DNA of 42,014 nucleotides from Candidatus Heimdallarchaeota archaeon (GCA_023705985.1 BPTO01000006.1:1-42014), one strand, 5' to 3'. Positions 25,863 to 35,007 are shown, counted from the first letter of the stretch. The notes: generated by a model from the letters alone, not told the origin. A program made the numbers and translations.

Positions 25863-27155
25863 TTATGCATCACCTAACCTACTCCATAAAGCTTTAGAAG
25901 CTATATGAGCGTTCTTATATGCTTTTTCCTCATCAAAAATACTTTTGTAATCTTTTATGAGTTCTTTTCCTTTAATAAACACATGAGATGGTTTGAAATT
26001 GTCAAATAAACCAAAAAATACATGCCCAAAAGCATTGTTTTCATCCATTTCAGTTGGATTTAGATAATTGATAAGCACAAAATCAGCAACATATCCCTTT
26101 TGTACCTTTCCTATTTTTATTCCCATCATTCGACCAAAATAATCATATGAATTTTTTATGTAGTTAATCATCTCATCGAACCCAATACCATTTGCGTCCT
26201 TAATACCAGCTTTTCCAGCAAATAGTAGATAGGTCCATTCTTTAGCTATATTTGTTCCAAGTCCATCGTTTCCTATAAGTATCTGAATACCATTATTTCG
26301 GAAGATATCAATATTAAATGCACCAACAGCATTATTCATGTTAGATGTAGGATTAAGGGCGATAACTGCCTTCTTTTCACTTATGATTTTTGCTTCATCT
26401 TCATTAATATGAACACAATGAGCAAGAATGGAATCTGTGTTGAGAAGATTGTGTTTTGTATATCTCTCAACTACTGTCATATTGTAGTTCTTCAATGAAT
26501 CATCTTCATCTTCCTTACTTTCGGCTACATGAACATGTATTGGAGTAGTTTCAATCACTTCGCTTACTTTAGCAAGAGTTTCCTCTGAAAGACTCATGGA
26601 CGCATGTAGACCAAAAATACCTCGAGCGTCAGTAGAATTATACTTGATACCGGTTAGATTTTCTGTTATACAAGCATCAACATCAAAACGGTCGCTGGTT
26701 TCAAAGCAGAAAACACCTCGCATTCCTAATGTGTCAACAATCGCTTTTTTGAGCTGTTCTAGACTACCGAGGATATCAATACCACTTGCATGATGATCGA
26801 TAAGAGAAGTTACTCCATTTTTCAAAGATTCTAATCCATAAATTATAGCACTATTAAAAGTCGCATCATTATCAAGTTTACTATCAAACTTCCACCACAA
26901 TTGTTCTAAAATGTCTCTGAAGCTTTTAGGATCAAAAGGGATAGATGCACCTCGAACAAGAGTAGAATAAATGTGAGTGTGGAAATTTATTAATCCAGGT
27001 AGAAGAATTTTGTTTTTTCCATCTATAATTTCTCCTTCGAAACCAGAAAAATCCTTCATGTATCCTACTTCGATGATTTCTTCTTCAAAAATACAAAAAC
27101 CATCTTCGATATAGGTCTCATAATCATACATTTTAACATTGATTATAGCCTTCAT
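25863..27155 (-). CDS. ssnA: SsnA-like aminohydrolase (amidohydrolase superfamily)
   Basis: This 430-residue metal-dependent aminohydrolase has the metal ligands His59 and His61 (FHTHIYS), His209 (HVHVAE, with Glu212 as proton shuttle), His246 (LAHCVH) and Asp297 (GNDGLG), the mononuclear set of the cytosine/guanine deaminase and chlorohydrolase branch. Within that branch it resembles E. coli SsnA: LWWKFDSKLD (86-95), SLIDHHAS (117-124), FCFETSDR (149-156), SNMNNAVG (271-278) and an LWSR-type C-terminus all recall SsnA. SsnA genes sit in purine/urate-degradation clusters next to ygfK, and here the PreA/YgfK-like gene follows directly. A deamination or ring-opening step in purine breakdown is the best guess. 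It is divergent from the alcohol dehydrogenase. Confidence 0.85.
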   Translation of the reverse strand: MKAIINVKMYDYETYIEDGFCIFEEEIIEVGYMKDFSGFEGEIIDGKNKILLPGLINFHTHIYSTLVRGASIPFDPKSFRDILEQLWWKFDSKLDNDATFNSAIIYGLESLKNGVTSLIDHHASGIDILGSLEQLKKAIVDTLGMRGVFCFETSDRFDVDACITENLTGIKYNSTDARGIFGLHASMSLSEETLAKVSEVIETTPIHVHVAESKEDEDDSLKNYNMTVVERYTKHNLLNTDSILAHCVHINEDEAKIISEKKAVIALNPTSNMNNAVGAFNIDIFRNNGIQILIGNDGLGTNIAKEWTYLLFAGKAGIKDANGIGFDEMINYIKNSYDYFGRMMGIKIGKVQKGYVADFVLINYLNPTEMDENNAFGHVFFGLFDNFKPSHVFIKGKELIKDYKSIFDEEKAYKNAHIASKALWSRLGDA

Positions 27156-27226
27156 GAGTTAACAAAACTATTTTATCATATGAACTTTACCTTCTAAAGG
27201 GGATCATGGACATTTTTCAAACTTGG

Positions 27227-27242
27227 AAAATAATTTAAATAT
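27227..27242 (+). promoter_or_regulatory. TATA-like box of the alcohol dehydrogenase gene
   Basis: AAAATAATTTAAATAT lies with its centre about 27 bases before the ATG at 27263 and only about 12 before the ATG at 27248. Archaeal transcription starts about 25 bases after the box, so this spacing supports 27263 as a leaderless start. Confidence 0.4.
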
Positions 27243-27262
27243 GATAGATGCAAAGTCGAACA

Positions 27263-28288
27263 ATGAAAGCCGTTCAATTAATTGAAATTGGTAAGGATTT
27301 AGAAAATCGAGAAATTCCAACTCCAGATCCTAAACCTGATGAAGTTTTAATTCAAATAAAAGCTGCAGGTATATGCCATTCTGATGTTCATTATCGAGAG
27401 GGTGTTTCTTCTGTTGGTAATCTTCCAATTACTTTAGGTCATGAGGTCGCAGGAGATATTGAAAAGATTGGGAACAATGTTTCTGATTACAAAGTTGGAG
27501 ATAGAGTATGTCTCAATTACATGATTACTTGTGGAAAATGTAATTATTGTGTTCAGGGAACAGAACAATTTTGTGTCCATGGAAAAATGATCGGAAAAGA
27601 CATTGATGGAGGATATGCGGAATATATTGCTGTACCTACAAGGGGGATTAATAGACTCCCTGATTCAATTTCATATGAACATGCTTCAGTTATGATGTGT
27701 TCTTCTGCAACTTCTCTTCATGCTCTTCGAAAAACCAGATTTAAACCAGGAGAAACACTTGCTATCTTTGGGTTGGGAGGGTTAGGTATTTCAGCTTTAC
27801 AATTAGCACAAGCTTTTGGTGCTCGCAAAGTTTTTGCTGTGGATATAGACACAAGTAAATTACAAACTGCTGAAGAAATGGGTGCTATACCTATTAATGC
27901 AAAGAAATACGATCCAGTTGAAATGATAATGGAACTGACGAATGGAGTCGGTGTTGATGTAGCTTTGGAATTAATTGGTCTTTCATTAACTATGGATCAA
28001 GGAGTTAAATCATTAGCTCGATTTGGTCGATTAGGATTAGTTGGAATCACAAAGGATACTTTTGATATTAACTCATACGAAGCAATATGTAAAGAAAAGG
28101 AAATCATAGGAGTTTCTGACCATTTATTATCTGAACTACCATTTCTGTTAGATCTTGCAGAACAAGGAAAATTAGATTTAAGCAAAGTAGTGACAAAAAC
28201 AGTTCCTTTAGAAGCTGACGCAATAAATGAAGTACATCGTCGTCTTAAAAACTTCAAAGCGGATTTTAGAACAGTTATAAAACCTTAA
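27263..28288 (+). CDS. Zinc-dependent alcohol dehydrogenase (MDR family)
   Basis: This is a medium-chain zinc alcohol dehydrogenase, 341 residues from the ATG at 27263 (MKAVQLIEIG, the usual family start). An ATG at 27248 would add five residues. Catalytic zinc ligands are Cys38 in GICHSD and His60-Glu61 in GHEV. The structural zinc is bound by Cys90, Cys93, Cys96 and Cys104 (CGKCNYC ... C). The coenzyme domain has GLGGLGISALQLA and the acidic VDID turn, which favours NAD over NADP. It acts on an alcohol or aldehyde in the cytosol; the substrate cannot be read from the sequence. It is convergent with the GNAT gene (15 bases apart) and divergent from ssnA. Confidence 0.9.
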   Translation: MKAVQLIEIGKDLENREIPTPDPKPDEVLIQIKAAGICHSDVHYREGVSSVGNLPITLGHEVAGDIEKIGNNVSDYKVGDRVCLNYMITCGKCNYCVQGTEQFCVHGKMIGKDIDGGYAEYIAVPTRGINRLPDSISYEHASVMMCSSATSLHALRKTRFKPGETLAIFGLGGLGISALQLAQAFGARKVFAVDIDTSKLQTAEEMGAIPINAKKYDPVEMIMELTNGVGVDVALELIGLSLTMDQGVKSLARFGRLGLVGITKDTFDINSYEAICKEKEIIGVSDHLLSELPFLLDLAEQGKLDLSKVVTKTVPLEADAINEVHRRLKNFKADFRTVIKP

Positions 28289-28303
28289 TATTCTTTATTT
28301 CTT

Positions 28304-29128
28304 TCAACTTGTTTGTTCTGGTCTCCATGTTAGAAGATTGACTTGGCAAACTTCAATAAATCCCATTTTTTTATAAACATTTAATCCCATTTCGCTAGCA
28401 TGTAGAATTACAATTTCATATCCTCTCTCTTGTGCTTCTTTGACAGCAGCATAGGTTATTGCAGTTCCAATCCCTTTTCCTCTAGCTTCTTTAATTGTCC
28501 CTACACAGTAAATTCCAGCAACTCCTTGTTTAAAACAAACTAACGAAACCGCAACAGGTTTTCCCTTATAATACCCTATAAATGCAGTTTGATCTCCTTC
28601 ATTTTTGTGTTCCAAAAAATGACGGTAGAAACCTTTGGCTATCTCTTTTGGAAAATTAAACGTAGTAATTGCTAAATCATCCCAAATCTCATATTGATTT
28701 TTTTCTTCAACTTTCACAATTTCTAAATCCTTAATTTCCTTTCCTTTCTTTAGTTGTGTTATATTCAGATACATTCCAGGGATAATTAGCTGACTAAAGT
28801 TATACTTTGAAATTAGTAGATCAGTTAAGGAAGCTGGTTTTGTTTGACTACCTGTATGCCAGATGAAGGGAAGTTTCTTCTCTTCAAAATACTTGATAAC
28901 TTCTTCTACTTTTTTTTCTAGTTGTTCCGTAGGTAGATTTGTTTTTAGAACATAGTTACACATAGAGAAGGGGATACCACTATCAGTGATGGTATATTCC
29001 TCTGTTTCTATAAACTTAATTCGAGAACCTTTTACTTCTCTTTCTTTTGTTCCCCAATACTCATGGGAATTTTCTTCGATGACTTGCTTAATTCTTTCTA
29101 GCGAAGGATTTGTAAGAATTTTTGACAT
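28304..29128 (-). CDS. GNAT family N-acetyltransferase
   Basis: This 274-residue protein has its GNAT domain in the C-terminal half. The acetyl-CoA loop is EARGKGIGTAIT (about 219-230), preceded by the strand AVSLVCFKQGVAGIYCVGT and followed by AVKEAQERGYEIVILHASEMGLNVYKKMGF, the classic C-terminal GNAT signature. The N-terminal 130 residues are a separate alpha/beta region without a clear family, as in two-domain GNATs. It presumably acetylates a small molecule or protein amine in the cytosol. A TATA-like CTTTTTATAAG about 20-30 bases before the ATG suggests a leaderless mRNA. It is convergent with the alcohol dehydrogenase. Confidence 0.83.
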   Translation of the reverse strand: MSKILTNPSLERIKQVIEENSHEYWGTKEREVKGSRIKFIETEEYTITDSGIPFSMCNYVLKTNLPTEQLEKKVEEVIKYFEEKKLPFIWHTGSQTKPASLTDLLISKYNFSQLIIPGMYLNITQLKKGKEIKDLEIVKVEEKNQYEIWDDLAITTFNFPKEIAKGFYRHFLEHKNEGDQTAFIGYYKGKPVAVSLVCFKQGVAGIYCVGTIKEARGKGIGTAITYAAVKEAQERGYEIVILHASEMGLNVYKKMGFIEVCQVNLLTWRPEQTS

Positions 29129-29432
29129 AGATTCATTCTTCGAGAATTCTTATAAAAAGTTATTTCTGAAAATCAAGGAATAAACACTACACCCTAAATT
29201 ATTCTCTTCTAACTAATTAACTTAACACAGCACTCCAATATTTTCTTCTTCTAAAGTGGAAATTGTTCTTATTTTCAATTATACTGTAAGATTTTTCATT
29301 AATATAGATATAAGTAAAACTTGTAACGGATATACAAAGTTGTCTTCCAGACCTGATTTATGTTTTTCTTGAAAATTAGATTTAGTATTCTTTATATACT
29401 ATAGAAATTGTTTTACTTAAAACTATGATTAG
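29129..29432. other. Divergent intergenic region with two promoters
   Basis: This holds the GNAT promoter on the minus strand (TATA-like run near 29144-29158) and the flavodoxin promoter on the plus strand (CTTTATATACTATAG near 29390-29404). No gene, RNA or repeat was recognised in the middle. Confidence 0.4.
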
Positions 29433-29441
29433 GTGTTTAAC

Positions 29442-29942
29442 TTGAAAATCTTGGTTACATATTTCACAAAAACTAACAACACAAAAAAAATTGCTGAAGC
29501 TATTTATGAAGAGATTGAACTCAATAAAGAAATTAAAAAAATGGAGGAGTTGGACAATCTAAATGGATATGAACTAGTCTTCTTTGGCTTCCCTATTGAA
29601 ACCTATGGTCCAAATCAAGAGGTAAGAGATTTTTTGAAAAAAAATTCTGCTAACAAAAAAATCGCTTTATTCATCACTCATGGTTCACCAGAGTTCAGTG
29701 ATTTTCTTGCGCCTTGGTTAGAAGAATCAAAAAGATGTCTAGATAGCTCAACAGAGTTACTAGGTTTATTCAACTGTCAAGGAGATGTTGCACAGTTTGT
29801 AATAGATCATTTGAGTAAATCAGATAACCCTACTCTGCGTTATTTTGCTCAAGAGAGTTCTAAAATTAGAGGACAACCAGATGAGACGAGAATCAATAGT
29901 GCTAAAGATTTTGCTAGAGAAATTTTGAGTAAAATTGTTTAA
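29442..29942 (+). CDS. Flavodoxin-like protein
   Basis: I start at TTG 29442 (LKILVTYFTKTNNTKKIAEAI, 166 residues) because an AGGTG ribosome site (29430-29434) precedes it by seven bases. GTG 29433 would add three residues. The first strand and phosphate loop, VTYFTKTNNTKKIA, match the FMN phosphate-binding loop of flavodoxins (T/S-x-T-x-N-T). The second loop GFPIETYGP and the strand IALFITHGSP fit the FMN ring loops. It should be a cytosolic FMN electron carrier or an FMN-dependent quinone/flavin partner. It lies just beyond the 3' end of the double-cubane-type operon, and a second flavodoxin-like protein lies on the other side of that operon (35391). Confidence 0.75.
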   Translation: MKILVTYFTKTNNTKKIAEAIYEEIELNKEIKKMEELDNLNGYELVFFGFPIETYGPNQEVRDFLKKNSANKKIALFITHGSPEFSDFLAPWLEESKRCLDSSTELLGLFNCQGDVAQFVIDHLSKSDNPTLRYFAQESSKIRGQPDETRINSAKDFAREILSKIV

Positions 29943-30182
29943 TATAGTTATTAAGAATTTTTCACATTATCCTCCCTTTTTGTATTTTTTTGTTTTAAAC
30001 CATCTATTGGGTACTAAAACAGAAATACACCACGTATAAAAAAATTATATTAATCTTAAAAATATTCTGCTAACTTCTTTATTTTTAAAATCTCTTAATT
30101 GTATCTTCTATTTATTATTCTCCTCTTTCCCTGTTCTATTTTTTCATCCTGTATCAAGAGGATTCATAAAACAAAAATGGTT

Positions 30183-31277
30183 CTATACATCCCATTTTCC
30201 ACATTTGCTTCCCCATCTAGCAATCACTTTTTCTCCCATGAGAACTTCTATTATCTCACAGATATTGGGGCAACCTTTACACTCAAATCCTTTTGTCTGG
30301 TAGTTAATATCTGGGATTTGCCACCCAACAAATTTTGTTTTTATTTCTGGATTTTTCACAATCTTATTCATAACTAGTATAGCTACTCCAATTGCGCCCA
30401 TAACATCATAATGCTCTGGAACGATTATATCGTCTTCATGTTTAATCTTGTTTTGCTTGATAAGAGAACGTCTGAGTGCATCCCTGATACCGACATTGGC
30501 TGCTACACCTCCTTGAAACATAATTGGCCCAGTAATCTCTTTTCCTTTACCTACATTGTTCAAGTAATTTCGCACTAGTGCTTCACTCAATCCGCGGATA
30601 ATATCCTCTTCTGAATGACCAAGTTGTTGTTTATGAATCATGTCTGATTCAGCAAAAACCGTGCATCTTCCAGCAATAGCTACAGCATTATTTGACTTCA
30701 ATGCTAAATCTCCAAATTCTTCTATTGGAATTTCTAGACGATTTGCTTGTTGATCTAGGAATGAACCTGTTCCTGCTGCGCAAACAGTATTCATTGCAAA
30801 GTCAACAGGTAATCCATTTCTAATAATTATGATTTTACTATCTTGACCACCTATCTCTATGATAGTTTGAATTTCAGAATTCTCATTTAGAGAGGCAAGT
30901 GAATGAGCAGTAATCTCATTTCTTACAACATCTGCTCCAACAACTAATCCGGTAAGTTGTCTAGCGCTACCTGTTGCTCCGACACCACTAATTTGGAAAT
31001 TCTCCCCTACAATTTCTTTGAGAAGAGTAATTCCTTGTTGAATTGATTGAATCGGTCTTCCTTCAGTTCGTATGTACACTGATTCGACAAGATTTTTTTG
31101 ACTATCTATAATTGCTAAATTCGTGCTTATAGATCCTACATCTACTCCAAGGTAGTACTTATCGGACGAAACTTCTAATGCAATTTCTTCTTGTGTAGAT
31201 TCTAATATTTCTTCTTTTGAAAGAGTTTCAATTGAAGTCATTCCCTCTTTTTTTGGACAATCACAATTCTCAGTCAT
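30183..31277 (-). CDS. 2-hydroxyacyl-CoA dehydratase activase (HgdC/BadF-type ATPase)
   Basis: This 364-residue ASKHA ATPase of the HgdC/BcrA/BadF family starts at ATG 31277, which overlaps the previous stop by eight bases; an upstream ATG at 31334 would overlap by 65. Nucleotide-site motifs are LGVDVGSISTNLAII, IIEIGGQDSK and GGVAANVGIRDAL. The two cysteines that hold the intersubunit [4Fe-4S] cluster in HgdC are present: Cys166 in NTVCAAGTGSF and Cys205 in AGRCTVFAES. A C-terminal extension carries more cysteines (CKGCPNIC and SKCGKW), unlike plain HgdC and like the activases paired with DUF2229 proteins. It uses ATP to push an electron onto its partner at very low potential. It is the last gene of a three-gene operon. 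Confidence 0.88.
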   Translation of the reverse strand: MTENCDCPKKEGMTSIETLSKEEILESTQEEIALEVSSDKYYLGVDVGSISTNLAIIDSQKNLVESVYIRTEGRPIQSIQQGITLLKEIVGENFQISGVGATGSARQLTGLVVGADVVRNEITAHSLASLNENSEIQTIIEIGGQDSKIIIIRNGLPVDFAMNTVCAAGTGSFLDQQANRLEIPIEEFGDLALKSNNAVAIAGRCTVFAESDMIHKQQLGHSEEDIIRGLSEALVRNYLNNVGKGKEITGPIMFQGGVAANVGIRDALRRSLIKQNKIKHEDDIIVPEHYDVMGAIGVAILVMNKIVKNPEIKTKFVGWQIPDINYQTKGFECKGCPNICEIIEVLMGEKVIARWGSKCGKWDV

Positions 31278-32415
31278 AATTAAATGTCTCCCATGATATT
31301 TTCTCTTGTGGTTTCCCATTACGTTCGTTTTCACGTTTAATCTTCAACATATCAATAAAAGCTTCAAGTCTCGTTTGAAAGCCTGTTTCTCCAGTTTGCT
31401 CGTCAACAATAAGTGGAAGGACTGGCATACCAATATCATTAGTAACACTAGGAATTACCGATTGAGCACTAAGTTCAGGCATACAACTAAATGGCCAAAT
31501 GTGAACCATTCCATCCCATCCCAGTTCTCGAAGCAATATTGTTGCTCCAACACTTTCTTGCCCATCACCACCACAATACTGCTCAATATATGGACGTGCT
31601 TTTTCTCGATAGATTTTATAATATTCCTTAACAAATGGATTGAGTTTCGCGGGTAAATCCGTAAACTTCTTCAAAGAAACAGTGTTACGGCATATTACTC
31701 CTAAATTATTTAACCGACGATATAAATCCAGATGAAGCAATGGTTCAAGAACAACATAAATTTCACCTATAATACCTATTTTCAAGGGATCAGCTTCTTC
31801 ATCTATTTGCACTTCTTCTTTGAATATCTCAGGAATTTGTTTATGGTATTTTTTTACTTCCTTAACCTTATGAATACTAAATAACTTATCATAAATTTCT
31901 TTAGCTACTCTATCCGTTTCCCCTTTTTCAATTTCCATCCCTCGATAAAAATTTATTAAGTGCTCCGTTAAATCAAGAGAATAATTCTTCACCCAAATTT
32001 TTCGAAGAGCTTTAAGTGTCTGCCATATATTGAAATTGTTGCTAACTGATTGTAAATCTCTCATCATATCAAAAGGTAAGTGGTAATCAATATTTGTGAA
32101 CTTAACTTCATATCCCAAATCTTCAGTAATTACTCTTTGAAGGGGTCCATAACAACTAGCTCTACATGTCCCAATTCCTCCAATCTGAAAAACATGATTA
32201 GCTCCTCTTTCAATGCATTCAATTTGAGAACCTAAACTCAGTTTGAATGGAGTACACATCCATTCTGGTGAGTGTTCTGATCCTAAGGCTAATGTTCGTT
32301 TATTGGGAGTAGACGGATTAACTATCCGCTCTTCCGGAACTTCCAATTCTTGTAATATTGCCTTGAACAGTAAAGTCAGTGGCCCAAAATGAGGATAAGT
32401 AATATGTGACTCCAT
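31270..32415 (-). CDS. 2-hydroxyacyl-CoA dehydratase-like / double-cubane-type iron-sulfur protein
   Basis: This 381-residue member of the COG3581/DUF2229-related group starts at ATG 32415, four bases after the previous stop and preceded by a GGAG site; a TTG at 32436 is less likely. It belongs to the HgdB-like superfamily, which binds low-potential iron-sulfur clusters fed by an HgdC-type activase. Candidate ligands are the cysteines in SPEWMCTPFK, IGTCRASCYGP, YCGGDGQES and WPFSCMPE. The C-terminal ETGFQTRLEAFIDML closely parallels the ending of its operon partner (GEAGFQTRLEAFSDIL), so the two arose by duplication. Reported relatives reduce small molecules with ATP through [4Fe-4S] or double-cubane [8Fe-9S] clusters. 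The physiological substrate is not known. Confidence 0.82.
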   Translation of the reverse strand: MESHITYPHFGPLTLLFKAILQELEVPEERIVNPSTPNKRTLALGSEHSPEWMCTPFKLSLGSQIECIERGANHVFQIGGIGTCRASCYGPLQRVITEDLGYEVKFTNIDYHLPFDMMRDLQSVSNNFNIWQTLKALRKIWVKNYSLDLTEHLINFYRGMEIEKGETDRVAKEIYDKLFSIHKVKEVKKYHKQIPEIFKEEVQIDEEADPLKIGIIGEIYVVLEPLLHLDLYRRLNNLGVICRNTVSLKKFTDLPAKLNPFVKEYYKIYREKARPYIEQYCGGDGQESVGATILLRELGWDGMVHIWPFSCMPELSAQSVIPSVTNDIGMPVLPLIVDEQTGETGFQTRLEAFIDMLKIKRENERNGKPQEKISWETFNYD

Positions 32416-32419
32416 TATC

Positions 32420-33592
32420 TCAGCTCCAACTCTCAATTATTGAACCAGATACCATTTTAACTGATTTAGGAATAGTCTCTGTACTCTTCTTCATTCGAAG
32501 GATATCACTAAAAGCTTCCAATCTAGTTTGAAATCCAGCTTCACCTGTATGAGCATCAAGAGATAATATAATAATAGGTGTTTCACTTTTGATTTTTTTT
32601 GCATATTGTTTAGCATATTCCATAGAAACCGACACAGGTCCACAAATGAAATTGACAAGCATCAGTATACCATCAATAGATTTATTCTCAAGAAAGTGCA
32701 TCGCTGTGCCAACGATCTCATGTTCAAATTCAAAATAAAGATAATCGTTTCTTCCAATAAGATGTTTTTCTAATTGTTTTTTAGGTAATTTTTCAGGCTC
32801 TGAAAATTCTAAGCCATAGTTAACCATGGATAAACGTAAAATTTGCCTTTCAAGCAGTTTTCTAGGCATTTGTTCTGATGTTATAACATCTACGCCTAAT
32901 TTTTGTAGTTTTTGACGCACACCCAGTGATGCAAAACTATCATTTAGCATATAAGTATGCCCTATTAAAGCAACTTTCAATGGTTTTTCTCCATCTTCAA
33001 TCAAAGGCGCATCATTTAACAAAATTTCAGAGTTTTCCCATTTTTTAAGTGCCTCTTCATCTATACTTATATTTTTCATTGCAGTTTTGTGATCTTTTCT
33101 AGCTTTGAGAGCAGCATAGATTATTCTTAAAGGATTTTTTGTAAATTTGAATCCGATTTCAAAAATTATTTTTACTAAACGCCAAAAACCATGTTTTTCC
33201 CTTGAAGTGCTATAATGAGGTCCAATGATTGGTGGTAAATTGTCTTTTGTATACTTGAGTATATCTGCAAGAGCAACAAACTTAGGACAACCGACTTCAC
33301 GTTTTTTTCTACTAGCAAAGCGAGGAACAAAAATATAATCAATTTCTTTATCCAAAAGATCTAAAACATGTCCATGGAACAACTTTGTTGAATAACATTC
33401 ATCATCTAAGGTTTCCAAAACACCCCTATCTTTTGTTATTTTATTTGTAGGTGATGATAGGACAACTTCTGCTCCTAATGCCTTGAAGAAACTTTCCCAC
33501 ATAGCTTTAAAATAATAGTAAAGCAAAGCTCGAGGAAAACCAACTCTTTTCTTACGTTTACTATACTGCTTAGAAATATTTTTTTCACGCAA
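32420..33592 (-). CDS. DUF2229-type 2-hydroxyacyl-CoA dehydratase-like protein
   Basis: This 390-residue protein is the first gene of the operon. The start is a TTG at 33592 with a GGGAG site nine bases upstream; there is no in-frame ATG before VGFPRALL and an in-frame stop lies just above. The N-terminal RVGFPRALLYYYFKAMWESF and TLDDECYSTKLFHGHV segments are typical of DUF2229 (COG3580). The middle is helical and basic, and the C-terminal half repeats the architecture of the next gene, ending AGFQTRLEAFSDIL. Cysteines at DDECYS, EVGCPKF and NFICGP are candidate cluster ligands. In clostridia the activase, DUF2229 and dehydratase-like parts are fused in one very long chain; here they are three overlapping or adjacent genes. 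Confidence 0.82.
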   Translation of the reverse strand: MREKNISKQYSKRKKRVGFPRALLYYYFKAMWESFFKALGAEVVLSSPTNKITKDRGVLETLDDECYSTKLFHGHVLDLLDKEIDYIFVPRFASRKKREVGCPKFVALADILKYTKDNLPPIIGPHYSTSREKHGFWRLVKIIFEIGFKFTKNPLRIIYAALKARKDHKTAMKNISIDEEALKKWENSEILLNDAPLIEDGEKPLKVALIGHTYMLNDSFASLGVRQKLQKLGVDVITSEQMPRKLLERQILRLSMVNYGLEFSEPEKLPKKQLEKHLIGRNDYLYFEFEHEIVGTAMHFLENKSIDGILMLVNFICGPVSVSMEYAKQYAKKIKSETPIIILSLDAHTGEAGFQTRLEAFSDILRMKKSTETIPKSVKMVSGSIIESWS

Positions 33593-33892
33593 GGGTTTCT
33601 CTCCCAGATTGATTATCGGTAATTTTCTTTATTTGAAGTAAGTTCTGATTAAGTAGAATTATTGGTTGTCCAGCTTAATTTTAAAGTATTCGTCATGACG
33701 AAAAATAATACAATACAACGCATTGAGATATATATCTAAAGCGCTACTTTACCACATGTTACTTTGTTAAAATACAATTTTCTTCTTTGTATTAGTTCGA
33801 GAAAAATAAAGGAGGGTGAATTCTTTAGTATAAATGGAGGTTAGTTTTGTCGAATGTTTATTCAACTATGTAACTACTTGAGGACAGACTAG
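33593..33892. other. Promoter region of the dehydratase-like operon
   Basis: This 300-base region lies between the operon start and the M23 peptidase stop. It contains a TATA-like TTTAAAATTAAG (minus strand, about 33674-33685) and, directly upstream of it, a perfect palindrome (33689-33702). The part from 33703 to 33892 shows no gene. Confidence 0.4.
33689..33702. promoter_or_regulatory. Perfect 14-bp palindrome, candidate operator
   Basis: TTCGTCATGACGAA is a perfect inverted repeat of 7-bp arms placed just upstream of the TATA-like box of the dehydratase-like operon. This is where an archaeal activator or a repressor dimer would sit, next to the BRE/TATA. A perfect 14-bp palindrome with internal G/C is unlikely by chance in such an AT-rich gap. 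Confidence 0.45.
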
Positions 33893-35007
33893 TTAGTTTG
33901 TTCTGACAAAATCACCTGTATCTAATATTGTTTCTTTATATCTTCTTTCAGTTGAACCTTGAATAATTACTACATCAGAAAATTCACAAGGTAGTGGGTT
34001 ATCTTCTAGAAAATTTCTACCATCCATCAATTGATAATGCAGATGAGAATAAGTAGTAGCAGCTCCTGAAAAACCTATTTGTGCAATCTTTTCTCCTTGT
34101 TTAACTTTTTGCCCTACTTTAACAGCGATACTATTCTTCAAAAGATGAAAGAGATGACTAAATTCTTGATTATTGTGCTGGATAATTATGTAATTTCCAG
34201 CTATATCCTTAATTGAATTCTCTTGAATAGCTTTATCCATACTAAAAGGTTCTGAGTAAAGATCTTCAAGGTGGTGAACTACATCTACAACATCACCATC
34301 AGCTGGAGCAAAGACATCAATTCCATGAGTATAAAACTTCTTGACATCAGAGAAATGAAAATCGTAGTTGTTCTTGAGTTCATCTGTTTTCAATTCTTGT
34401 AGATTGCCATCTGGACCTACTAAAGTAAAATCAACTGCAAAACGACTGAAATTTGAAGCAAATTTTCCTGCAGTAACGTTTCTAACGATAGTCATTCCAA
34501 ACCTTCGATGATGAGAATAGAAATCATGACCATCAATAATAATTAGTAATCCTTGGAGAGGAAGATGTAATTTTGCTTTCTGATGAAAGAAAGTAGGTTT
34601 GACTGGTATATTTCCGTAATAGAATTCCTCTTTAGTTACTTTATCCGTAAAAGTAAACATGTATCGAAGATGATCTATTTTCATCTCTTTAGAAAAATTA
34701 TGAAACGGATTAAAAACATCTATTGCTTCTTGACCATTAATCTCGAATTTTCCTATCGTATGAATACTTGGAGTACCTACACCATTGTGATTTAAATGGC
34801 GGAAAGTGATTAAATTATGATTTTCGTCAAAAACTGCTACTTTAATGAATTTAATGATTAAATTTCTTTCAGTTAAACCCTTGATGACAAAATCGAAATG
34901 AAGATTTAGAGAATCTCTAGCTTTCTCAAAGTAAATAATTTCTGGTTCTGCTATAATGGAAACAACTTTATCATCTGAGGAATGATCGGATAAAAACCCT
35001 TTAACAT
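33893..35007 (-). CDS. M23-family (LytM) peptidase-like protein with apparent 5' frameshift
   Basis: The M23 domain is in the C-terminal half. The motifs are THGIDVFAPADGDVV, EFSHLFHLL, VKVGQKVKQGEKIAQIG and SHLHYQL, so His-x-His and the earlier His/Asp positions are kept. The conventional ATG at 34684 is too late: the same frame is open and protein-like upstream to 35011 (RDSLNLHFDFVIKGLTER, FEINGQEAIDVFNPFHNF) but has no ATG, GTG or TTG. An ATG at 35007 in the next frame (MLKG) would join it if the run of five T on the coding strand (34992-34996) had six, giving about 371 residues. This may be a real frameshift or a sequencing error. No signal peptide is seen. The zinc peptidase may be inactive or have a non-peptidoglycan target, as archaea lack murein. 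Confidence 0.72.

Noticed and set aside
31306-31656. 116-codon plus-strand open frame
   Set aside because: It is antisense to the dehydratase-like gene; no promoter or family resemblance.
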